A stretch of DNA of 58,468 nucleotides from Frankiaceae bacterium (GCA_030840645.1 JAVEEC010000093.1:1-58468); one strand, 5' to 3'; shown: positions 39,786 to 47,425, counted from the first letter of the stretch. Notes: a model not told the origin generated them from the letters alone. Translations and numbers: made by a program.

Positions 39786-39998
39786 ATGAATGTGGTCATC
39801 TTGCAGGGCCCCACGCACAGCGTGGGTAGCGATCCGCTCGCGGAAGTCTGGGAGACCAACGAGGTCTGCCAGATCGACGGCCTGTACGAGGACACGGAGT
39901 CCAGCCACGTAGTGCCCTTCTACGTAGGCGACACGTTCACGTCCAGCGCCACCGACTTCGGGGTTGCCACCCGTCGTCGGCTCATCCTGTTCCTCTAA
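39786..39998 (+). CDS. 70-residue protein of unknown function inside the transposon
   Basis: MNVVILQGPTHSVGSDPLAE is followed by an acidic middle (EVWETNEVCQIDGLYEDTE) and a hydrophobic end (RRRLILFL). An RBS-like GGTGAGGA precedes ATG 39786 by about 7 nt. No family recognised. Composition is acidic and less Arg/Ala-rich than the shadow frames, which supports coding. It could be a passenger of phage origin. Confidence 0.55.
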   Translation: MNVVILQGPTHSVGSDPLAEVWETNEVCQIDGLYEDTESSHVVPFYVGDTFTSSATDFGVATRRRLILFL

Positions 39999-40376
39999 CC
40001 CACTACGCAAGTGCTCCAGGTCGAAGCGGCGGTTGGCGGTGGCTCGCTGACCGTCGCTTCGTCTTGCTCTCCACGCTCTATCGACGTTCCGTACGAGGTT
40101 CTGTATACCCCCTCGTGCGGTGGCGATGTGTCAACTCTTGACTACAAGTCTGAACGCGGCAAGTCGGCGGCTTGTCAAGAGGCACCTGTCAAGCCCGACA
40201 CGGCTGCGCTCTGGACGCCGGACGGGTCGCTCTGGACCCCGGATGATGCGCCGAACCCGTTGGGGCGCAGCAAAAACTGTCACACCCCCCTGTCAGAGTT
40301 GGAGGTACAAGAGAACGACAAGCGGCCCCCGCGAGGCTGGAACCTCCGGGGGCCTGGACCAAGGAGTTGTGGCTCC
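39999..40376. other. Gene-free 378-bp stretch upstream of the transposase
   Basis: AT-richer than the chromosome average, with no supported gene. It ends in a strong hairpin: GGCCCCCG-C-GAGG pairs with CCTC-CGGGGGCC (about 40324-40354), a 12-bp stem with one bulge. Hairpins of this sequence type separate genes in many actinobacteriophages. AAGGAG (40360-40365) follows as the transposase RBS. Confidence 0.5.
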
Positions 40377-41498
40377 GTGGCCGAGGCCAAAGTACACGCC
40401 GCGCGTGACGCGGAACAGGTTCGACGGCTGCTCGACCTGCCCGAAGTGACGGTGCTCGTCCGCCAGATGGACGCGCTGCGCTGGACGGGCCGCACAGGCT
40501 ACGGAGCGCGGGCGATGGTCGGCATGGCGCTCGTGAAGTCGCTGTACTGCATCCCGGTCTGGACCCGCGTAGCGGCGCTCGTGCGGGACCACGCCGCGCT
40601 GCGCGACGTGATCGGCGCTGCCCCGTCCGAGTGGGCGTGCTACCGGTTCGCGCGGCGCCTCCGAGAGCACCACGACCTGCTGGCCGACTGCCTGGACGCA
40701 GTGGTCGCGCGGCTCGCGGCGGAGACGCCGGGGATGGGCGACCGGCTCGCGATCGACGGGTCGGACCTGCCCGCGTACGGCAACGGGCAGCGTCACCTGT
40801 TCAACCACGGGCCGCTGCGCGAGCGGTTCGCGGACCCCGACGCGTCGTGGGGTCACCGCTCGTCGGTGGGGACGCGGAAGGGCGGCGGGTTTTATGGTTT
40901 CAAGGTTCACGCCGCCGTGGACACCGCGACGGAGTTGCCCGTCGCGTGGACCGTGACGACGGCCCGCGAGTCGGAGACGGGGCACGTCGCGGGTCTGATC
41001 GACTCGGCCCGCCGACGCGGCATGGCGGTCGGAACCTGCACTCTCGATAAGGGGTACGACGTGGCCCCGGTGTACGCGACGCTGGCCGAGCGGGACGTGC
41101 GCCCGGTCATCCCGCTCCGCATGACGGGCCGCGTCGTGCGGGGGCTGGACAAGCCGCCCTCCTGCGAGCACGGCGAGTGGCGGTTCGCCGGGGCCGACGC
41201 GAAGCGGCAGGCCACCAAGTGGCGCTGCCCCACGGCCGGGTGCGCGCCCGCGTCGCGCTGGGTCAAGGCCGACCGGCTGCACCCCCTGATCCCCCGGGAG
41301 ACGGCGCGGTACAAGGCGCTGTACCGGGAGCGGACCGCCGTCGAGCGCGGCTTCGGTCGGTTGAAGAACGAGTGGGGCGCGCTGCCCCTGCGGGTTCGTG
41401 GCCTGGACCGGGTACGGCTCCACGTCGACCTGACGATGCTCACCTGCCTCGGCACGGCGCTCGACCGGGCGGGCGCGGCAAGAAAGTTGGCCGCGTAG
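40377..41498 (+). CDS. DDE transposase with IS4-type signature
   Basis: A 373-residue transposase from GTG 40377. The catalytic triad is D127 in LAIDGSDLPAYGNG, D224 in CTLDKGYDVAPVYATL and E323 in YRERTAVERGFGRLK. That last segment fits Y-(2)-R-(3)-E-(6)-K exactly, the hallmark of IS4-type transposases. YGFKVHAAVDTATELPVAW is the strand before the second Asp. It is intact, so the element may still be mobile. The open frame extends upstream to 40011 without conserved features; AAGGAG 11 nt before 40377 supports the shorter start. Confidence 0.9.
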   Translation: MAEAKVHAARDAEQVRRLLDLPEVTVLVRQMDALRWTGRTGYGARAMVGMALVKSLYCIPVWTRVAALVRDHAALRDVIGAAPSEWACYRFARRLREHHDLLADCLDAVVARLAAETPGMGDRLAIDGSDLPAYGNGQRHLFNHGPLRERFADPDASWGHRSSVGTRKGGGFYGFKVHAAVDTATELPVAWTVTTARESETGHVAGLIDSARRRGMAVGTCTLDKGYDVAPVYATLAERDVRPVIPLRMTGRVVRGLDKPPSCEHGEWRFAGADAKRQATKWRCPTAGCAPASRWVKADRLHPLIPRETARYKALYRERTAVERGFGRLKNEWGALPLRVRGLDRVRLHVDLTMLTCLGTALDRAGAARKLAA

Positions 41499-41580
41499 GT
41501 GTAACGCGGGGGCCGTTCGGTCGTACTGCTACCGGGGCACCCCGCCAGTTGTGCCTTCTCGGCGGGCGCCCCGGTCCTCG

Positions 41581-42069
41581 TTAAGACTCGGCGTGTCCCT
41601 GCGCGCGGCCCTCCGCGAACCCGATCTTGTAGCCCCACTGGAACCGGGTCTTGACCCCGGCTCGGCGCTGCGCGGTGCTGATGCGACGGACCGCCGTGCG
41701 GAGACCCATATGGAGGCGGCGGGCGACGGCCACGTTCGCCAGCCCCTCCTTGAGCGCGGCGATGATGAGCGCGTCCCGCTGCGCCTGGCGGGCGGCGATG
41801 AGGGCGGCGCGGCGGGCGGCGATCCGCGCTCGCCGCACCCGCGCGTTCTTCTCCGGGTCCTCCACGAGTCGGCATTCGAGACGCGCCTCGCGGAGGGCGG
41901 CGGCGTGCGCCCTTGCGATGCACCGCTTGCAGATCGGCCGGGCGGGGGGCGCGTCCTCCGACACGTGGAACGAGGCGAAGAACACGAACCCGCACGCGGT
42001 GCCGTGGAGGTTCCCGACGTGCGTCACCCTGGCGCGTGGGTCGGTGCTGTAGACGTACGTTGTAGCCAT
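41581..42069 (-). CDS. Helix-turn-helix protein inside the transposon, phage-like
   Basis: A 162-residue protein. The N-terminal part has two Cys/His clusters (GTACGFVFFASFHV and ICKRCIARAH). A long Arg/Ala-rich, probably coiled helix spans residues 65-105 (VRRARIAARRAALIAARQAQ). The C-terminal helix-turn-helix-like motif is AALKEGLANVAVARRLHMG, followed by RRISTAQRRAGVKTRFQWG, which resembles LuxR-type recognition helices (the GxxTRFQ end). A DNA-binding regulator of the element is likely. The gene is convergent with the transposase. Confidence 0.7.
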   Translation of the reverse strand: MATTYVYSTDPRARVTHVGNLHGTACGFVFFASFHVSEDAPPARPICKRCIARAHAAALREARLECRLVEDPEKNARVRRARIAARRAALIAARQAQRDALIIAALKEGLANVAVARRLHMGLRTAVRRISTAQRRAGVKTRFQWGYKIGFAEGRAQGHAES

Positions 42070-42178
42070 GGCGGGTGCCCCTTACCGAGCGTCCGTCAAG
42101 GCGTCCGGTCTCGGTTCCAGCCGGGCCGGACGCCGCTCCCGTTGGGGGAGCCGACGCCACCGTGCGGGCACGCTGAGA

Positions 42179-42226
42179 CACCCCGGAAGGTGCACGTTGG
42201 GGTAGGGCACGACCTATTCCGGGGTG
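42179..42226. repeat. 10-bp inverted repeat near the right end of the transposon
   Basis: CACCCCGGAA (42179-42188) and TTCCGGGGTG (42217-42226) are perfect complements with a 28-nt spacer. It lies upstream of the helix-turn-helix gene, so it may be its promoter-operator region. The rest of 42,070-42,290 holds nothing recognisable apart from the terminal repeat. Confidence 0.55.
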
Positions 42227-42278
42227 CGCGCCCCGGACACCCCTACATCACGAGGGGTCTGACCTGCGGTTATGCGTT

Positions 42279-42294
42279 CGCCAAGCCCTACTAG
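42279..42294. repeat. Right terminal inverted repeat and CTAG duplication
   Basis: CGCCAAGCCCTA (42279-42290) is the exact complement of the left end; CTAG (42291-42294) is the duplicated target. Read on the minus strand, its first three bases give TAG, the stop codon of the HAD gene. Confidence 0.85.
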
Positions 42295-42782
42295 GTCCGC
42301 CCGTCGCGTTCCTGCGCGTCGCGCAGCGTGCGCGAGTGGGTGACCCAGGTCGCCTGCTCGACCGGCCACCCGGCCGCGCGGAGCGCGTCGCACACGTCCG
42401 GGTCGTCGTCGATGACGACAGCGACGGTGCGGCCGCGGGCCAGCTTCCCGATCTCCTCGGCCTTGGTGGCCCTGGCCGGCCGGTAGTCCCGGAACCGCCG
42501 CATCACCAGCCGCCGCCCGCCGATGCCGTGGCGGTCCAGCCAGTCCTCGGTGACGGCACGCAGGTGCTCGGGCCGGCCGGTGACGTAGACGACATCGTGA
42601 GTGACGAGGAGGGAGCGCACCCGCTCGACGCCCTCGGCGAGCGGCGGGTCCTCGTGGGCGGCGGCGAAGAACGCCGGCCAGTCCTTCGGCCGCGACTCGA
42701 CGTGGTGGAGGCGGTGCCGGACGTCGGCAACGACGCCGTCGATGTCGACAACGGCGAGGGGGAGCGGGGTCTCGGGGGGCAT
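42291..42782 (-). CDS. HAD-superfamily phosphatase (polynucleotide kinase 3'-phosphatase / nucleotidase-like)
   Basis: A 163-residue protein with the HAD motifs: DxDG nucleophile in VVDIDGVVADVRHR, motif II Thr in VVYVTGRPEHLRAVTEDWLDRHG, motif III Lys in RATKAEEIGKLA and motif IV Asp pair in VVIDDDPDVCDALRAAG. The small cap-less fold and the DIDGVVADV start resemble the 3'-phosphatase domain of T4-type polynucleotide kinases. ATG 42782 lies 8 nt after a TAGGGT box (minus strand), suggesting a leaderless transcript. Its stop codon falls in the CTAG duplication of the transposon. Confidence 0.85.
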   Translation of the reverse strand: MPPETPLPLAVVDIDGVVADVRHRLHHVESRPKDWPAFFAAAHEDPPLAEGVERVRSLLVTHDVVYVTGRPEHLRAVTEDWLDRHGIGGRRLVMRRFRDYRPARATKAEEIGKLARGRTVAVVIDDDPDVCDALRAAGWPVEQATWVTHSRTLRDAQERDGRT

Positions 42783-42831
42783 CGGGTCCGACCCTAGCCC
42801 GGCATCCGGCGCATCGGCCGGAGCGGAGGTG

Positions 42832-43020
42832 CTACGCGACGCGCAGGCGGGGCGCGGGGGCCTGGACGCGGCCGTCAGGCAGCAGGGCGCCGGTGTCGTC
42901 GAACCGGACGACGCCGTTGCAGAGGAGCGACCAGCCCTGCTCGGGGTGGCTGGCGACTACTCGGGCGGCGTCGTGGTCGGCGCTGTCTGCCTGCGGGCAG
43001 CTCGGCTGGTGCGGACACAT
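42832..43020 (-). CDS. DUF5999 family small protein, copy 2
   Basis: A 62-residue protein, MCPHQPSCPQADSADHDAAR then VVASHPEQGWSLLCNGVVRFDD. It is about 60 percent identical by eye to the 63-residue gene at 30,379-30,570 and keeps the same Cys/His positions. The start ATG 43020 is preceded by GAGAGGTGAG on the minus strand. Function unknown. It stands alone between the HAD gene and a divergent unknown gene. Confidence 0.85.
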   Translation of the reverse strand: MCPHQPSCPQADSADHDAARVVASHPEQGWSLLCNGVVRFDDTGALLPDGRVQAPAPRLRVA

Positions 43021-43256
43021 GACGCTCACCTCTCGGAGGACTTCGCTTTCGTCGTACAACGATGGTCGACTTTCAGAGTCACGGAGCACATAGTCCGTTC
43101 GCGTCATTTGCCACACCTGTCGTGATTAGTCCTTCTTGCCGCCCCGCCTCCCCGTGCTCACGGCCCCGACCCCCGTTCCTATGACTTGACATAACGTTCA
43201 TTATCGGCGCTTGGGGTGCCGGCACGGGAGGGGCGGGGGCGTGTCGCTCCGGGGTT

Positions 43257-43286
43257 CTGTCACACCCCCGGCCTAGCGTCGGTCGC
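43257..43286 (+). promoter_or_regulatory. RecA-NDp-like leaderless promoter
   Basis: CTGTCACAC (about 43257-43265), an 8-bp spacer and TAGCGT (43274-43279), then 7 nt to ATG 43287. The spacing equals that of the actinobacterial TTGTCRGTG-N8-TANNNT (PafBC) class, but the GTG part reads CAC. About 60 nt upstream, TTGACATAACGT (about 43,186) is another possible promoter element; the 43,021-43,256 stretch otherwise shows nothing. Confidence 0.45.
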
Positions 43287-43631
43287 ATGGTCGCCGACAC
43301 CCTCGCGTACGTCGCGCCGCGCCAGCGGCTGCACGAGCACTTCGCCCAGCGGGCGCGTGCCGGCGACCCGCCGCGCTGGCTCGCGCAGGCCTGGGCGCGG
43401 GCCGTGCTGGTCCGCCCGACGGCGGACGACGCCGGGGTGCTCGCGCTGCTCGAGGCCGAGTGGGCGCGGTTCCGGGCCGGGCACCCGGGCGAGCCGGCGG
43501 TCGCGTTCCGCCCGCCGCCGGCGCTCGCCGACGACCGGGTCGTGCCCGGGCCGCCGCCGTACGAGCTGTTGCCGCCGCTGGCCCACGGCCGGTACGGGCT
43601 GGACATGCCGATGCACGAGGACCGGTTCTAG
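43287..43631 (+). CDS. Small protein of unknown function
   Basis: A 114-residue soluble protein: VADTLAYVAPRQRLHEHFAQ, RWLAQAWARAVLVRPTADD, a helix LALLEAEWARFRAGHPG and a Pro-rich C-terminus ending YGLDMPMHEDRF. No motif or family recognised. Codon bias is normal for the genome, and the start is defined by the TAGCGT box 7 nt upstream. The RecA-NDp-like element hints at induction by DNA damage, which is an inference from the promoter only. Confidence 0.65.
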   Translation: MVADTLAYVAPRQRLHEHFAQRARAGDPPRWLAQAWARAVLVRPTADDAGVLALLEAEWARFRAGHPGEPAVAFRPPPALADDRVVPGPPPYELLPPLAHGRYGLDMPMHEDRF

Positions 43632-43641
43632 CGGGGCGCGG

Positions 43642-43851
43642 TCAGCGCAGGTCGATCCCGTCGAGCCACGAGTTGTCCGGGACGAGGATCGCGCGGTTGC
43701 GGCGCAGGCAGTGCGCGGCGTCGAAGCGCGCCATCCAGCGGAACGGCGCGGTCCCCTTCGCGCGGACCAGCATCTGGCCGCGCTGGAACGTCACGATCTG
43801 CCACTCCCAGCCGTGCCGCAGCCGGCGCAGCCCGATCTCGTACGTCGCCAT
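43642..43851 (-). CDS. Small protein of unknown function
   Basis: A 69-residue protein: ATYEIGLRRLRHGWEWQIVT, RGQMLVRAKGTAPFRWMARF, DAAHCLRRNRAILVPDNSW. Trp- and Arg-rich, with a beta-hairpin-like pattern. No family recognised. ATG 43851 lies 6 nt after TAGCAT on the minus strand, again a leaderless arrangement, which supports it being expressed. It is convergent with the gene at 43,287. Confidence 0.6.
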   Translation of the reverse strand: MATYEIGLRRLRHGWEWQIVTFQRGQMLVRAKGTAPFRWMARFDAAHCLRRNRAILVPDNSWLDGIDLR

Positions 43852-43913
43852 ACGGCGATGCTAGGTCGGTCAGAACGCCGCGTCCGGCGATTGCCCGAAG
43901 TCGTCGGCAGCCG

Positions 43914-44963
43914 TCAGCGCTTCGGCGGCGTGAGCCGCGCGAACCGCACGGTCTCGCTCGCGAACACCCGCCGCTGGGTGACCTTCCGCAGCACCTTCGA
44001 GGCGTCGATCATCTCGCCGTTACCGACGTAGACGGCGACGTGGACGGCGGGCACGCCGTAGAAGATCAGGTCGCCGACGGCGAGGTCGCGCAGCGCGACC
44101 GGCCTGGTCAGCCGGGCCAGCGCCGCGGGCGTGGTGGGCAGGTTGCCGTACGCGCAGTAGCCCCAGGCCCAGCGCACCACCCCGGCGGCGTCGTACGTCG
44201 CGCCGTGCTGCCCGCTCTGGCCAGCGGCCCACGGCGTGCCGATCCGCGTCCGCAACGCCGCGACCAGTCGTTTCATCTGCGGCGTCGTCGCCGTCCGCGG
44301 CCGGTGTCCGGCCGCCGGGATCGGGCCGAGGTGGGAGCGCTTGGCGGCCTGCGTCACCGCGGGCTTCGGCTTGGCCTTCGGCGCGGGCCTGCTGACGGGC
44401 TTGGCAGGCGGCTTCGGCTTGGCCTTCGTCACCGTCTTGGCGGGCTTCGGCTTGGGTGCGGCCTTCGGCCGCGGCGGTGCCGGGTGGAGGACGCCGGAGC
44501 GGGGTACCCGCCCGTACCGCACGACGTCACTCGTCCAGATCGCCCGCTGGACGACCTGGCCCTTCGAGCTCGACGCGTCGAGGATCCGCCCGCCGCCCTG
44601 GTAGAACGCCACGTGCGTCACCGGCTCGCCGAAGAACACCAGGTCGCCGGGGCGCGCGGCCTCCGCGGTGATCGGCCAAGCCCACGCCTGCTGCTGCCGC
44701 GACGTACGCGGCATCGTCCGCGCGCCGCCCACGGTCCGCCACAGCGTCGAGGTGAGGCCGGAGCAGTCCCACGCCTCGGGTCCGGTCGCGCCGTACACGT
44801 ACTTCTCGCCGAGGTGGTCCTTCGCCGCGGCGAGGACCTTCGCGGCAACGGCATCCGGCGCCGTCTGCGCCCCGCCGCCGGAGACGGCGACCAGCGAGGC
44901 CGCGCCGAGCGCGGAGACGGCGAGCACGACGCCGGCCACCCGGGTCGCGACACGCGTGACCAT
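43914..44963 (-). CDS. Secreted tandem NlpC/P60 protein with a degenerate second domain
   Basis: A 349-residue cell-wall hydrolase from ATG 44963 (GGGGAG 8 nt upstream). Signal peptide in residues 1-32 (VAGVVLAVSALGAASLVAV). The first NlpC/P60 domain (about 37-150) has catalytic C67 in EAWDCSGLTS and H117 in THVAFYQGGG. A Lys/Pro/Ala-rich linker spans 164-205. The second domain (about 228-345) keeps the fold and H308 in AVHVAVYVGNG, but the DCSG motif reads DAAG (residues 258-261), so the nucleophile is lost. The first domain should cut peptidoglycan stem peptides; the second may only bind. Divergent from the AidB-like gene. Confidence 0.88.
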   Translation of the reverse strand: MVTRVATRVAGVVLAVSALGAASLVAVSGGGAQTAPDAVAAKVLAAAKDHLGEKYVYGATGPEAWDCSGLTSTLWRTVGGARTMPRTSRQQQAWAWPITAEAARPGDLVFFGEPVTHVAFYQGGGRILDASSSKGQVVQRAIWTSDVVRYGRVPRSGVLHPAPPRPKAAPKPKPAKTVTKAKPKPPAKPVSRPAPKAKPKPAVTQAAKRSHLGPIPAAGHRPRTATTPQMKRLVAALRTRIGTPWAAGQSGQHGATYDAAGVVRWAWGYCAYGNLPTTPAALARLTRPVALRDLAVGDLIFYGVPAVHVAVYVGNGEMIDASKVLRKVTQRRVFASETVRFARLTPPKR

Positions 44964-45123
44964 GAGCCGCTCCCCTGCCGTGGTAATAGATGAACGTGTG
45001 GTACGCAACGTACGCCTGTGACTGTTGTCGACATCGGTCCAGTTGGTCCAGACCTTGAACCGCACCCTGGCCCGGGCGCACGCAGTACTGGCGCCGCCGC
45101 CACCCGGGCCGGATGATCGGTCC

Positions 45124-46887
45124 ATGCCTCGTTTCGTCCAGGAGCTCGCACCGCTACCCGACCTCTACGCGAGCGACCACACGCTGCGCGCCCACCTCGA
45201 CCGCGTCCTCGGCGACGTCGGGCACAAGGCGGCGGCGCCGTTGCTCGAACACCTCGCTGCCGACGTGGCCGGGCCGCTGCACGACGCCGGCCTGGATGCG
45301 GAGCGTCACCCGCCCGTCCACGTCCCGTACGACGGCTGGGGCCGGCGGGTCGACCGGATCGAGACGTCCGCCGGCTGGGAGACGCAGCGCCGCGCCGCCG
45401 CGACGCACGGGCTGGTCGCACTGCCGTACGAGGCCGAGGCCCGCGAGGCGTGGGGCGCCGGCGCGCGCGTGGTGCAACACGCGCTGCTGCACCTGTACGG
45501 GCCGTGGTCCGCGACGTTCTCCTGCCCGGTCGCCATGAGCGACGGCGCCGCGACCGTGCTCGGCGCCGAGGGCGTCGACCCCGCGCTGCGCGACCGGCTC
45601 CTCCCCCGGCTGCTCTCCCGCGACCCCGAGGTCGCCTGGACGTCGGGGCAGTGGATGACCGAGAGCGAGGGCGGCAGCGACGTCGGCCGCGCGACCACCC
45701 GGGCCAGGCCGGACGGCGAGGGCGGCTGGGCGCTGCACGGTGAGAAGTGGTTCTGCTCCGCCACCACGGCCGAGTTCGCGATCGCCCTGGCCCGGCCCGA
45801 GGGCGCACCGGACGGAACGCCGGGGCTCGCCTGCTTCGTCGTGCCCCGCTACGCCGGCCTCGCGACCGCTCCCCCGTCCGGCGAGCCGGGGCGCGACACC
45901 GCGCCGGGCGTGTTCGTGCACCGGCTGAAGGACAAGCTCGGCACGAAGGCGCTGCCCTCGGCCGAGGTCCGGCTCGACGGCGCGGAGGCGTGGCCGGTCG
46001 GCGACCCGACCGACTCGGGCTTCCGCCGGATGCTGCAGCTGGTCCAGATCACCCGGATCCACAACGCCGCCGCCGCGGCCGCCGGCATGCGCCGCGGCCT
46101 GGTGCTGGCGCGGCGGTTCGCGGAGACGCGGGAGGCGTTCGGGCAGCGGCTGTTCCGCCAGCCGCTGCACCGCGAGGTGCTGTCCTGGCTCGCGGTGGAC
46201 GCCGACGCGGCGTTCGCGCTGACCGGCCTCTGCTTCGACCTGCTCGGCCGGTACGAGGTCGACGGCGACGCGCAGGCGGGCGCGCTGCTGCGCTTCGCCG
46301 CGACGCTCGCGAAGGCCTCCACCGGCAAGCTCGCCGTCGCGAACGCCTCCGAGGTCGTGGAGTGCTTCGGCGGCCCCGGGTACATCGAGGACACCGAGAT
46401 ACCGCGCCTGCTCCGCGACTCGCAGGTGCTGCCCGTCTGGGAGGGCACGACGAACGTGCTCGCCCTCGACGTCCTCCGCGCGCTCGCGCGCGACGACGCG
46501 CTGGCGCCGTACCTCGGCCGCGTCGACGCCGCCCTTGCCGCCGCGGGTGCGGGCGCGGGAGCCGGCGGTGGCGTGGCCGAGTGGCTCGCCCCGGTCGCGG
46601 CACAGCTGCGCCCCGTTCGCGACGCGGTCGCCGAGGACGCCCGGGCGGCAGCCGCCGCGCCGGCGACCGACGCGACCCAGGCGCGGGCCCGCCACCTGCT
46701 CGAACGCATGGCGCACCTGCTCGCGGCGAGCGCGCTGGTGGAGCAGGCGGCGTTCGACCTGGAACGCGGCGACGCCCGCTCCGCCCTCGTCGCCTCGCTC
46801 TGGACCCGCCGCCGCCTCCTCGGCGACCCGGCCGCCGGCGAGGGGCACAAGGCGTTCGCGCACGTCGTCGACGGAGCGCCGCTCTAA
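45124..46887 (+). CDS. AidB-like acyl-CoA dehydrogenase
   Basis: A 587-residue flavoprotein, longer than ordinary acyl-CoA dehydrogenases (about 380) and close to the AidB subfamily. The N-terminal extension (about 1-150) is followed by the FAD-binding middle domain ([37 protein letters not shown]) and the C-terminal helical domain (RITRIH-type [57 protein letters not shown]). E. coli AidB is a DNA-alkylation response protein; the substrate of the present protein is unknown. ATG 45124 is chosen at [11 protein letters not shown]; an upstream ATG at 45025 adds 33 unconserved residues. The stop overlaps the convergent membrane-protein stop. Confidence 0.88.
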   Translation: MPRFVQELAPLPDLYASDHTLRAHLDRVLGDVGHKAAAPLLEHLAADVAGPLHDAGLDAERHPPVHVPYDGWGRRVDRIETSAGWETQRRAAATHGLVALPYEAEAREAWGAGARVVQHALLHLYGPWSATFSCPVAMSDGAATVLGAEGVDPALRDRLLPRLLSRDPEVAWTSGQWMTESEGGSDVGRATTRARPDGEGGWALHGEKWFCSATTAEFAIALARPEGAPDGTPGLACFVVPRYAGLATAPPSGEPGRDTAPGVFVHRLKDKLGTKALPSAEVRLDGAEAWPVGDPTDSGFRRMLQLVQITRIHNAAAAAAGMRRGLVLARRFAETREAFGQRLFRQPLHREVLSWLAVDADAAFALTGLCFDLLGRYEVDGDAQAGALLRFAATLAKASTGKLAVANASEVVECFGGPGYIEDTEIPRLLRDSQVLPVWEGTTNVLALDVLRALARDDALAPYLGRVDAALAAAGAGAGAGGGVAEWLAPVAAQLRPVRDAVAEDARAAAAAPATDATQARARHLLERMAHLLAASALVEQAAFDLERGDARSALVASLWTRRRLLGDPAAGEGHKAFAHVVDGAPL

Positions 46888-47306
46888 GAGGGTGCTGCCC
46901 TGCCGGGCCCCGCCCGCGGTCCCGCGCCGCGCGCGGCCCGCACCCCGACCGCCGCGCTGGCCCCCGCCACGAGCGTCAGCGCGCCGCCCGGCACCGCGCG
47001 CGCGTGCCCGCGACCCACCGCGCCGGCGAACGCCACCGCGTCGACCGCGTCGCTGAACGCCGCTCCGAGCAGCCAGTCGCGGCCGGCGCTGCCCCGGCGC
47101 AGCGCGAGCAGCGTCCCCGCGCCCAACGCCACCTCCCGCGCGCCGAGCATCCGGGTGATCCACGACACCCGCGCGGCCGTGCCCGAGTCGACGCCGAGCA
47201 GCGCGGGCAGCGTCCGCGGCCGCGCCAGCATCGCCACGCCCACACCGACCCGCCCGGCCGCCACCAGGCGAGCCGCCGAACGCGCTCCCACAGCGCCGAT
47301 TCCCAT
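46884..47306 (-). CDS. Small membrane protein of unknown function
   Basis: A 140-residue protein with about four hydrophobic stretches ([62 protein letters not shown]). The layout, with ARLVAAGRV and [13 protein letters not shown], resembles DUF4267-type membrane proteins, but I cannot confirm the family. ATG 47306 lies 7 nt after TACGTT on the minus strand, with TTGTCACAG 8 bp further upstream; GTG 47336 is the alternative start. It is convergent with the AidB-like gene and divergent from rbpA. Confidence 0.65.
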   Translation of the reverse strand: MGIGAVGARSAARLVAAGRVGVGVAMLARPRTLPALLGVDSGTAARVSWITRMLGAREVALGAGTLLALRRGSAGRDWLLGAAFSDAVDAVAFAGAVGRGHARAVPGGALTLVAGASAAVGVRAARGAGPRAGPGRAAPS

Positions 47307-47313
47307 GGCGCCC

Positions 47314-47336
47314 AACGTAGCCACCCCCTGTGACAA
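47314..47336 (-). promoter_or_regulatory. RecA-NDp-like leaderless promoter (minus strand)
   Basis: On the minus strand TTGTCACAG is followed by 8 bp and TACGTT (47319-47314), then 7 nt to ATG 47306. It has the same architecture as the promoter at 43,257. Confidence 0.45.
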
Positions 47337-47361
47337 AAACGGGTTCGTCCCGTGCGCGCCG

Positions 47362-47387
47362 GGAATCTTCCATAGACGCGGACCGTT
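47362..47387 (+). promoter_or_regulatory. SigR-type promoter of rbpA
   Basis: GGAAT (47362-47366), exactly 18 bp, GTT (47385-47387). This is the GGAAT-N18-GTT consensus recognised by the thiol-stress sigma factor SigR in Streptomyces (SigH in mycobacteria), and rbpA is an established SigR target in Streptomyces coelicolor. The RBS GGGAGG (47414-47419) follows. Confidence 0.8.
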
Positions 47388-47425
47388 CCACTGAAACGAT
47401 CCCCTTGATCCCCGGGAGGCTCCAC

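Larger units (their letters stand above)
38701..42290. mobile_element. 3,590-bp transposon with 12-bp terminal inverted repeats and passenger genes
   Basis: Left end TAGGGCTTGGCG (38701-38712) and right end CGCCAAGCCCTA (42279-42290) are exact inverted copies. Both are flanked by CTAG, giving a 4-bp palindromic target duplication; the extended CCTAG...CTAGG makes the match look like 17 bp. Inside are a DDE transposase (40377-41498), a minus-strand Cys-rich gene, a plus-strand 70-residue gene, a minus-strand helix-turn-helix gene, DnaA-box-like sites and strong hairpins. Average GC is lower than in the flanks. Removing the element and one CTAG joins the surface-protein gene and the HAD gene as convergent genes sharing CTAG as overlapping stop codons. 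Confidence 0.85.

Noticed and set aside
38697..42294. Integrase-type island with attL/attR or an invertible segment
   Set aside because: The flanking repeats are inverted rather than direct, no tyrosine or serine recombinase is inside, and a DDE transposase is. CTAG as a short target duplication explains the ends better.
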